Positions 50,201-62,200 of a stretch of DNA of 64,000 nucleotides are shown piece after piece. The stretch spans positions 358,449-422,448 of the forward strand of contig PTFA01000276.1 in the NCBI GenBank assembly GCA_003342895.1, given 5' to 3'. This DNA comes from Casuarius casuarius. Taxonomy: Eukaryota; Chordata; Aves; Casuariiformes; Casuariidae. The notes below the pieces were generated by a model. That model searched no databases. It was not told where the DNA came from and worked only from the letters and a program-made list of their open reading frames with translations. The position numbers were made by a program, and so were the translations under genes. Every line of letters starts with the position of its first letter. Positions within the stretch are counted from its first letter, which is position 1.

Positions 50201-53200
50201 AATTATATACCGGAGTCTATGGAAATTAAAGCAATGTGTGTATACTATGGTTTCTACCATAAATTGTCTTATTTTTTGTTCTAAATAGTAGTGGTTGCAA
50301 TTCCAGTGTGTATTTTGTTAATATCTTATTACTGGATCATGGTTTTCCAAAAATATTAAATATTCATGTGTCACTTCCCCCAAAGCTTTTCTGAACACAT
50401 TCAAGTTGCTCAGTTTAGATACTTATTTTAAATTTTTTTTTCCTTTGAGGGGGAGAGGCATGGGGGATGAAAGGTATTATGTGACATGATGTGCTTTCGA
50501 CATGAATAATTTAAACCTTTATATAGGTAGCTAATAGCAGTAATACTATTGATAATATCCTTCAGGTTCAATCATTTTTCCATTATTTGTTAAAATTCAC
50601 AATTTCCAATTTATTTGGGATATAAATGACAAATCTCTGTTTGCATGCAGTCCTGGTTAAGATTCCATGTAGTGAGGAGTGAACTGTTTTACTTAAAAAA
50701 CATGTAACTGTTTACGTTCATATTAGTTGATCAACTTTGTTTTCAGCAGAGACTTGGAACCATTGATAATATTTATTGATTTCTGTCTCTTAGTGTTGTT
50801 ATGTTGGATTTTATATTGAATGACTCTAATAAATAGTATTAGATCTCAAGATGCAGCACTTGTATGTAGAGTTTGTCATCATAGAGGTAATAAAAGCTAT
50901 AGTCTCTGTTTGAAAGCGTACTTTGGTTGTATTGAGAGGCAGCTTTATTGAGACTATTGACAGGATGTTAAGTATGACTAATATTCTGCTATAACCTTGT
51001 AAACTGAATTTTTATATTTTATGACTGTTTATGAATTGCATGCTCGTAAACACACTTCAGCACCCTACATGTTTATAAATCTGATCTATAGTCATAGTTG
51101 TAAAGATACAAAATGCATTTAGACTATTTTCATAATATAGTAATGTTTCAACAATTCTAAGCCTTGCTATTTTCTCTCCATGAATATATCTTTGCTATTG
51201 TTCTTGTGAATACACTTTGGTAACAAATTTGGGGGGTTGTTTTCTTTTTCCCTCAGTTTGCTTTCTGTGAAATTACTTGCTTGAAATGAGTGATAAATTG
51301 CATAATTTCTTGCAGCTCAAATTTATGTGCATTTGAGGATACAGAAACATACTTGAGAACAAGGGAGTAAAGGGTGGCACTTTGGAGGCTAGGTCCTGCA
51401 AGCTTTTGTTGTAAGTGTTGTGGTTTCTGTAACTGATAGTCTTACCAGTTCACTGAGTCTGAACTCAGTAAACTGACTAAACATGGTCATAAGCATTACA
51501 ATAAGTTTTAGGAACTGTATTTTGAAGAATAAACTTTTGAGGTTCATTACTGGGCAGACTTTTTATTGGTGAAGAGTAAAGAATATGTGCAAACTGAAAT
51601 ACTCCCTTTTTGATCAGAATCCTTTGCACATAATTAAGGCAAAGCTATGTAAACAAATCAGGATTTTTTTTTTGTTTTATTTAGCAAGTGTAACTTTAAC
51701 AAATTTCAGTGTGTGTGTGTGTTCCATAAAGATTTCTGTTTCTTGCGATCACTTGTCTGTAAGCATGGAGAAGAGTTTCATAATAATGTGTTTCATAATA
51801 ATTATAAGCATGAAAAACTACTTTAGATATTTTATTTCAGAAATGTGTTCATGAAAATTCTTATCAAAACTGCTTGTATTGATTATTTCTGAAATAAGAT
51901 TTAAGATATATTAAACAAGATAGTGAACAGAATTTGTGTTGGCAGGAGTAAAGAAAAACCAATTTGAATCCTTATAAGGGTATATCTGCTTCTAATGAGA
52001 AGAAGCTGTTTATCTAGTGAAAATGGAAAACATCCAAAAAGCCTGGACTTTCGGGGATAAGGCTGAAAAGTCTGCTGTGATTATTTAATCCAATGTTTTA
52101 CCTAATAGAGCACACAAGACTTAAATTCTTTTATCTCGTGCTTATCTTTTGGAGGAAAAAATCCCATTTTAATGCAGAGATTTCTGCTGAAAGATACCCC
52201 CTTTACTAAAATTTTCTTTGGTTAATTGCCTTGTTAAATAAATAAAAATTCTTCTTCTTTTCAATCTGCCACTGGCTTGCTTCATCTTAGATCCATTAGA
52301 CCCTTTTACGCATTTGTTTGCTAGCGTTCTGTTAGCACATCCATCTTCCCCTTACATTCACTTGCAAATTGTGACCAAATCACCCTTGAACTTTGTTTGA
52401 TGACTTAAGTAGATTGAACATTAACCTTTCCTTCTGTGGCATTTCACTGCTTCCCCAGTCTTTGTGTCATGTGTAAATGTGGTCGGAAATAATCCTATGT
52501 TTTGTTGCTTCACGCAAGTTAGTTTGACAGATGCTCTTCTCTTTATGTCCATTTTGAGTTAAGTTAAATTAAATTTTTCTTGGTCCTGTGTTAATGATTC
52601 TATTATTTTTGCTCAAGATCAGTTTATCAAGGTCAGGCTTGTAAGTATCTAATTTCTATTTTCTCTTTATAAATATCAATATAACATTAAGGGTTTTTTT
52701 TCCTCTTCCCTCCCCCCTACTTCTCTGGAATTTCCCTCGTGTTCTATGTTATTAAAAACCAGCATTCCAAATGGTTCACAATTCTCTTTAAACTTCTTTT
52801 AAAAAGTCCTTGGATGTAAATTGCCTGAATGTGTTGCTTTTTTATATTACTTAATTTTAGTAGCTGTTCTTTCTATTTTGGGAGTAACTCAAGAAGATAA
52901 AAAAAATATATCATCTCCATAGATCGTATGTCTCCTACTCAGAAGAGCTATTGAATCCTTTTTTTCTTTTCTACATTATGTTAATTCTCTCTTTTCTATT
53001 TCTGGGACTATTAATACCTAACATAAAAAGCAAATTTAGGAATATGGTTTTCTATGCATACTCTAAGATACCTACCTTTATAACTTTAGTTATGTCCGTT
53101 ATCATAATAAATGGCCAACATTTATTTAGTTACCATTTTTCTATTTGAAAATATCTTTACCTTGTTACAGTAACATCTGAGGCCAATTTAAGAAAAGTAC

Positions 53201-56200
53201 TTTTTTTCTATTTTATATCTGCTTTTATTCCATCATTTGTCAGCAAATTACAAATAATCAGCTTTGCAGTTTTCCCTGTACAGCTAATTATTCTTTATTT
53301 TTCGTGGGCCTTGACTATAAGATTAAAGATGGTAAAATCATAACATCAAGGCCTAATGCCCCCATATTCTTAACTCATCTTTTAAATGAAACTGTTACTA
53401 AAAAAATAATGTGTTTCTGTTGTATTCTAATATGTTGAAGTTAGGTCTCTCTATGAATGGACACTTGACAGCTGATTTAATAAATTCATATAGTTTTTTC
53501 TTGTTTTTCTGGAGAAGCATCATGGTAAAATGGTCTTTATCCCAAGGTACCTTTACTAATAACTAGATCAGGTATTGTCATCCTCTGTATAGGATGGCAT
53601 ACTATAGAGACTGCCTTTATTACCAAGAATGTGTTAAAGGGCTGGACTAATAAGACAGGATGACTATCCAGTCAGCTTTTCCTTCTCAGGGTTATTAGGA
53701 CATTAGAGTGTCTCAGATGAGGGAAGAACCCTGGTAATACAGATAGCACCATTGAATGCAACGGGGAAAGCAGTAGTGAATATGCAATTCTGTGGAGCTA
53801 GCTCTAGCCTGTCAGATCTTACTTGTCTCATCTTAGCATCAGCTTCTTAGATGTCCTCACGGTATGTTTTCAAGCTCTTTAGGGTCCCAGAGCTCAGACA
53901 GTAAGTGGCACTGTCTCTTCCAAAAAATTAGGGGAATTGCTTTGAGGCATCAGAGAGGGGAGGGGTCATAGAAGCGGGCAGATGAGAATAATGCAGTATG
54001 GGAAATACAGGGGGCATTACAGAGGAAAAAAATATTGCTGTAGAAGTGCATAAGAAAGCGGGCTGAATTTTAGTGGATTTTGTGTAGTGCTACAGAAATC
54101 TGGCTTAAGTCTCCGCAAAAAGCGGACTCTATTTTAAAAGTTGTTCAAACCACATTACTGCAATGTGGAATCAGAGCTAGTAAGTCCTGCCCAACTTACA
54201 CGTGACACGTGGAGGCAGCTTGTGTCTTCTTGCACTATATTCTTAGAGCAATGGAGTTGACCATTTCTGATCATATGGTGTGTCAGGTCAGCATGGCTTA
54301 TTGAGTCCGTTTCTGCAATAGCTAGGCTGCACCCAACCCAGCTTCTAGAGAGCTGCTGGGTGTATTTGCGTAATGCTCCCGACCTTCCAGAATGGAGGGT
54401 TGTTTGGAGAGTGCTGAACCAAAGTGGCATTTATTTACCTGGCAAAGAACCTAAGAAGGCTTCCCAGAACACTGGAGAACACCAGGGTACACAAGTGTCT
54501 CTTCAGGAGCCAGCCTTGGCCCAGTATATCTGATGCTGAGTTGAATTGGTAAGTTGTGTTGGACCTGAGTTGATGCCACGAAGTCAGGTGTCTTTGCACC
54601 AAGTTTCTGTGTGCTTGGAACCCACTGGAGGAATGACCGGCCTGGCTCAGCATCAAACCAGATCTTGTTAGAGTTTGTGTCCCGTTCCATATCTCACTAG
54701 AGCAGTTCTTGACCTTTCCAGATGTCATCTGTCTCTGGAGATGATTGTTAAATTGTAGGTGAGGCTTGCTAGCCTGGTGTCTCCACACATGTACTGTCTG
54801 GCTAGGTTTTTATAGTCATGAGCTGCTGCTGGATCCATATGGTTCTTCAGGTCAACTATGGCTGATGCTGGGTTGGACTAAGTTATGCCATGCCCCAGGT
54901 CTGATGACTGCTACCTAGGCACTTTATATGGCAACATTGTCTTCTGTGAAAAATAATAAATAAAATATGTATCGATCTTGAAGATGTTAAAGTTTCATAT
55001 ATTAATCCATATAAGAAGACATAAGACATGGAGATTAATGCAAAGTAAGAAGGTCATCTGAATTGGAAAGGTAATTGCAAAAGAGAATCTTTGAGAAGAT
55101 GAAGCAGCAGCGATCTGGATGGGCAAATTCAATACTGACACATTCTCAGATAAGCAGACCTCCAAAAATGCAGAGGATTTTTTAATTGCTGCAGGTTGTG
55201 TGGTAACTAATATTAGGAAAGGACTACCGATAGGATTAAAGATTAATCTAATTTTGAACAGTATCTAAAAGTACTTTGAACCATCATAGAGAAGAGCTGA
55301 AGTCAATTGAACACTGCATTCTGAATTGTGATATTGAAATACTTTGTTCATACTCCTATCGCTAAATAAGTACTCAGCTATATTGCAACTACTTTGTTTC
55401 TTGTATCCTTTTTTTGGATGGATTTAAATTGACATATAATTCTCACTAGTGTTTTCATCAGTTCTCATTTTGACTCGTGTGCTTGAAAATTTGTGATCCT
55501 CTAAGTAAAAGGGTTAATCCGCATTGTTTGACAACTTCCCAAGTTGGAGAACAGCAAAGCATACCATAGTCACAGTTGGGTAATTTCACAGCAAAATCAC
55601 TTTTTAATGAGAAGTATATCAGCAGTACAGAGCTTTTGAAGTTCTTAAGTTTGGCTGATAAGCAGCCATACTGAGCTCATTGATGGAAAAGCACCATTTT
55701 CTGAACTAGCCCCATGCTTAAGACTGGAAGTCGCAGTTACGTCATTGCTTGGTTAATTGGCTGCACCTGTCACTTGTTAACAGCTATAATCCAATAGTCT
55801 CTGAACCACGTGTTGAAAGGTCAGCAGGAGCAGGAAAGCGCTCGCTGCACCGGGAAGCATTGTTGGATGTAATCTTAGTTTGGCAACCTGTTGTGCTTGT
55901 TAAATTCAAATCATCACTTTTCAGTTCGGGACATTTATTTTACATGTAACCACGAAAAATATATTTAGCTACAGTTGACATATATCTGTGTGTGTGTATG
56001 TATGTATGTGTATGTATATATATATGTGTATATATATAAGTCCATACAAGATACATGCACACGCATATATTTCTTTCATATTTAGATGTCTCTTCCATAT
56101 CATAGCATTTGAGTCCTCAGCTGTGTCAGGGGTATGTGGGCCTGTCATTGTGCTGCTTTTTATCACAGCATTCTATTTGTGGGAATTAATTTTTACTGTC

Positions 56201-59200
56201 GTTATTATTGTCTATGGGAAATTATATTAATATTTCCTGCTATTTATACACGTAAACTGTCTTTAAATTTTAATATGTTTTTCAGCTAGTTAGATAGTTA
56301 TATCTTGAAAATACTTGATTTCTGCATGCATTCATACTGTGTATAAATTTTGACAGTACATCCGAGTATCTTGAGTTGACCAGAATTTGAGATGAATCAT
56401 ATGTTTTTCAGCTTTCATACATTTTGTAATGAACAAGTTCTCTAACTTGTTTAGACAATTTGAATAAGCTAATTGGATCATGTTACGTTCAGAGTACTGG
56501 TGCAATATAAATTTTTATTACACAGAAACAGTTCTTATACCGCTGAATGGGACTTGTGCAAGTTTAGAAACTTCATAACATTTTGTATTACATGTATTTT
56601 GCTATTTATTCTATTGTAAATTTTGGACAACCACAACTAAACAGAAATGATAGAACAGGATTTTGCTGTCGATGGTTGTTACCAAGAAAACAAGCAAGCA
56701 ATGAGTGGTGTTTTGCGTTATTTGCCTGAGTCTCTTTTAGCATTCTGTATGACATAGGAATGTTGTTGCTAAAAATCTTGATATGATAGTGTAATATACA
56801 TTAATAGACATTGGATTTTGTCTGGCTCATGCCGAATGCTAAGTCTGGTAGCTCGTTTAGATTCGTGTTCCTTTTTTCCCCTCTATTTTTGAATATGTTG
56901 CATTAATAGTGTTAGATGATGTTCAGAATTCACAGAAATTTTTGATACTGCAGTATATGAGAACAGTTATACTTTATTCAGGTGGCCAACAATAGATCAT
57001 TATCATATTTAACTAGTGCATACAAATTGAATCAGAATAGCCTTCAAATATTGTGCCTTGACCACCTCCCTTGAAAGTTTAATATAGTGCTGTTTAATCC
57101 ACTAATTGAAAGAGTTCTATATGGGTGAATAGGTAAAACCTTTTATTTCATTTTAGAGGATAGGACAAGCTCAGTCCTTTCTAAAGGCTCTTTATAGCTT
57201 TTGTAGTTTTTCCATAAGCTTTTCTGTATGAATTTGTGGGTTTTGTTCAAATTTGTGATGCTTTATGGAACAAGATTAGCTGCCACTTTCTGTCACTGTA
57301 AATAATATTAAAGCCATAGCCTGATCTAACCAAAATGGTCCCCATTTTCCCTTAATATATGTAGATGCTCCAAGTGAACATGCCCCAGTCAAAAATGTCA
57401 CCTCTCTGTTTTTCCAGTGGAGTTGAAATTAGATTGTCTTTTAAGAAAACAGGACAGAAGAATATATGGGAACAAAACCTAAGGGATGATGCATGTCAAC
57501 AGAAATAGACAAGAAACCGAGGAGTCCGAAGGACATGGCAGACAAAAGTAGAGGAAGACTGAAGATGTGAAAAGAATATGAGGACCAGGCAGTAGGAGGT
57601 ATGAGAATGAGAACAGCAGAATTAGGCCGTGATAGGAGGAGGGTTGTGAAAGAAGGCATAAGGAAATTCAAGTGACTGGAAGGATAGAGTGAGAAGGAAT
57701 AGAGAAAGCAGAGAATCTGACTGAAGACAGGATGAGCTTAATGTCATTCTCTTTCTAGCATATGTGGTTTTGAGATGTATCTCCTGACCCCAAGGGACAC
57801 AGGAAGATAAATCATGTCCCTTCAGAGAAGGGAATAAGTTGGCAGTGTTTTCATGATGGAATTCAAGTCTGAATATTAATTGTGAGATGGTAAGGTCTAA
57901 TTTGGAAGTGGTTGGTTCTATATAAAACAGAGAGTATTCCAGCATATTAGATACTATCATAGTATCAATGCTTCTGATTCATTATTCTGAAAATGTCAGT
58001 GAACTGTAACTTTAAACATAGCATGTCATTGTAACAGAAATGGCATTATGATATTCTTTTTAAGACTGTCTGTATAATTCAGTTGGTTCATGGAATAATT
58101 TGTAGCCACTTCTGTTATGGTAGAAGATCATGTTGGTTCATGTTACTTTTTATGGTCGTGTTCATCCATGCCTTACTCTCGTATTTAAGATAGCATTCTC
58201 AAGCAAGTAATTTGAATGACTGTTTTATAGAATAGAACACAAAATGGAAAAAAAACCACTGTAAATTGAGTTCAGTCAGCAGTTGCATAATGACCTTCAG
58301 AAAACGAAGATGGACTTAATATGTTCCGCTTCCTCTGAACTGCAATTTTTTGTCATTTTAAATGGGTATTTCTTGATTACAAAAGAATCAAACTGAAAGC
58401 TTCTTCAGGACTTACGTAGGGATATTAATTACAATTTACTTTGGAGTATTCTGTTGATTTCTTGTATAAGGAAGATGTCGTACGGCTTTCAGAGTGTTTC
58501 ATAGTTTGTGTGTTCCTTATTTTTCCTTATAATTAAACACTGAACAATTTACTATTTATTCATGGTAGGCTAGGACAAATAGCTATAGAATTCTCTCTTA
58601 GATATATTCAGGTTGTCAGTGGTTTTGATTTTAAGATATTAGTATCTAAACTAGCCATTTTGTTACATCGCCCAAACAAAAACAGATTGCAAGGAAAAAA
58701 TAATAATTCTTTGGCCCTCTAAAATGCAGATTTGTGTATTACGGTTAAAATATGTTTACAACTACAGTAACCATTCATCAACAAAATATGTTTTTCTCAT
58801 TTGCAGAAGTAACTACTTAACTGAAAAATAAATCTTTGATTACTTAAAATGGCTGTATCTTCAGGTCATGACCTCTCGTATTTAGCGCTGAGGATGCTAT
58901 CTTCATAATAAATATTTTTAATGGAAAATATCATTGGATGAAATGTGGCAATAGTCTTCAATTGCTATAAAACTATAGAAGTTGAATTAAAGCCAAGTGA
59001 TTATTTTTAAAAACAGGAAGCGCTTGATTCAGTAAGAACATTCTTTTTAATTGAAACTGTTGTTTTTTAATAACAAAAAGAAGAACTGTAGCTGATGCAG
59101 TTTTGCTGGAGTTCTGAAACTGCATTGAGGCACCTTTTTATACCCTTCTTGAATAACAGCAGTCCAAAGCTCTTGGAAAATAGGACTTGTACCTATCTAC

Positions 59201-62200
59201 CAAGGAGGGAATAGTCATAATGTTTCATGTATGAATCAAAATCCAGTGATACTCTTAGCCACTTAATATTAAGTTGTTAGAATTTTCGTAGTTTTGTTTA
59301 GCAGTTCTTCAGCAAAGATAGTAAAAATGATATGGTTGTTCTTGATCAGAGCTGAGTGTTCAGTAGCCACATAATATGGATTCTTCTTCAGGTCAGGTTT
59401 GTGGGATATCCTTAAAATCCCACTCCTCAATTTGCATGATAAGTTTCTCCTATGAAACTTCCAGTGCTGTGGCAAAATAGGATCTAATCCTGACCATTAG
59501 GTAAATAGGCATTGGATTCTCCCACTTCTAAAAGTTCAAGGGAAGAGATGGGCATATTTAACTTGTACAAAGTCATACAAAATATTTCTGTGTATTTTGG
59601 TCCAGTACAGATATTAGTAAGAGATGAAATCAAAGCTTTTTTAGGGTCGTAATTGTTGATATTTTCTGATGGAAAGTTTAAAGGATTAAGTAGCTGTTTT
59701 CATAGCTCTGTAATCAATAAGGTTGTAGAATATTGAAAAAACGCATTCACATACGTCTGTGTTTTCGTTCAAGCACTTCCTCTACAAATTCACTGCCCAG
59801 TACCCTTTAGGCTCACTCTGTTGTTTTTTTTCATTGACTGCTGAAATGGTAGTTCCTGCCCGTTGGCAGAAAAGGAGGATTTTGAATGGTGGCTATTGTT
59901 CTATTAACATTAGAGCCCTCTGGCTAGAGGATCAGCAAGAATGCCTGCTAAGATAAAGTGACAATGTTGTCTCCTGTTCATGGGAATAACTTACTGATAA
60001 ATTATGACAGTATGAAAAGCCCTAAGGGCTGAGAGTGGGCAAAGCTACATTATCCTTCATATATTGCTCAGCAGAATTCTTATTTAAAAGCTATTTCATC
60101 CATTAGTAGATATTAGGAAATATCATGAATTCTAAATGCATCTTGCACAATGAGCCTTGTTTATTTGTATTATTATGTTTTATAAAATAATTCTTGAAAC
60201 ATTTACAAATCATAGGGTTTTATTTCTGCCTCTGTGCTTTCATATATTACCTTTCAGATGCCAGAATGTTTAAGGCACTATCTAATCTTTACAGTGCAAG
60301 GAGTTACCTAAAGTTTATTATATAACTGTTTTTGCAGCACTCAAACTGATATGCTGAAAGGCTAAATGATGAGTTCCTTTCTCTCTCATAGCTCCAAATC
60401 TTTGAGTAATATAATTCTTATGTGCAAATTAACTGTGTATAAGGATTGGTGCCTTCATTGTTTCATTCAAGCTCTGCTAAAATACTCCAAAAGACACTTA
60501 GCTTGATTTAAATACATTTATAAGATTTTAGTTATTAATTGTGATTGATAAAGGATTATTTATCTGTGTTTATACCTCCTGGAATAAAATATTCAGTATA
60601 TTTCTAGAAACATTTTAGTATGTACTGAAGATTGGAGTTCTCAGAAACTGATATTTCTGCCTTACAGTAACATAGACGTTTAAAAATTATATAACAAATG
60701 TTGTTGCTGTTAATTTGACCACAGATACACAAGCACAAGATAAAATTCAAAAATCTTAGGAACTCAGATTTTGACATAATTCTTAAAGGTGTATTTCTAG
60801 GATTCATATGTATTTGAAGAAGAAGATACGATAAATGTCCATATATTTCTCCCTTTTCTATCTTGAGGGCTTTTCTATATTATGTAAAATCACCACACAG
60901 TAATTACTGTTTCTATCAAAAAATTTGAATAAGTATATATTGTACTCAGATTGGTGAACTACAGCCATTCCCTTCTGTGCCTGGGCAAATTTTCAAGAGT
61001 TAAACTCTTGTCACACAGAATGAACAACCACTCTGAACAACAGAATTGATCTCTTTATGTGTTAAATTCCTATTATGGTTGTACAGTCAGTTTCACAGGC
61101 TTTTATTTGGTTACATTTGTGAAACTCCATCAAGGTTGTGAGATTAGCCCTTTTTAGAGATCCAGATAATGTGTGTTGTAATCTGAATGAGTGGAATGAA
61201 AGTTACCTTTTAACAGAAATTGCAGTGAACAATGTTCTAAAGAGCTACTCTTACATTACTAAAACTGGTTTATTTTTTTTTCCTGGTTTTATCTTAAGTT
61301 ACTTGGAATTGATTTGAGCTTTTCCTTGAGAAAACTTACCCTCCCGCCCCCCCCCAAAAAAGGTGAGTGCATTCACGTGGCGAATATACCTTGGTGTAAT
61401 TGTAGTGGTCATTTGTAGACTAAGACACTGTTTGTGCATAATCTGTTAATTCTCTTTTTCTGGTTATGCAGACAGAAGTTCATAAACGCTCCAGTTCAGT
61501 CTTTCTTCAACTTGTAAAACTGTTCTGAATGCAGTAGTGTGTAAAATACTTTCTGCTGTTCTTTCCTTTAAATGACCAAACTTTCATTGCCCATTCCATC
61601 TCTTTACCCAAGGAATGGAGGAAGTCTGTTCCATCTGTCTAGAGAATCTTTCCCAAGCTGCAGTTATGGGAACTCTGACCTGATTTCCTCAAATCTGCAG
61701 GTTCCCGCACTGCCAGAGGACAGGACTTCAGATTCATAAAGAGTTATGAAAGTTCATAAAGAGTTATAAAAAGCATACCAGCTGAGATTCTTTCTATGAA
61801 GCATCTTCTGCAAGGGCAGGGTCAGTCATCTGAAATTTTGCAAGCTCAGCAATACATACTGTCCACAACGATGAAAATTTCTTGACATATGCAGGCTCCA
61901 TCTGCCTCTCGGACAAAAGAGCCGGTATCTTGCCACAGGATCTTTAGTTGGTAATTCTGTCAATTAACAAGGCCTCTGGTAGTAGTCTTTCCAAGCCTTT
62001 TTCTTCCTTGTGTCAGAATGCTCCTTTGCACTTTCTTCTCTTGCTTAATTTTGGTTTTAGTTGTATTACTCTACAGTTTGGAACCTTATGATTGTTGAGG
62101 AAAGAAAAAACTTGTTTTCAAAATGGGTACTTAGATGGAGTTATGGAGGACCATTGTTGTTAGAAAAGTGTCTTAAGGAGTTCTCAAAAGAAGTAAAACT

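Noticed and set aside
57441..57960. Minus-strand frames rich in Ser, Leu and Phe
   Set aside because: They mirror the purine-rich plus strand, and no protein family is recognisable.
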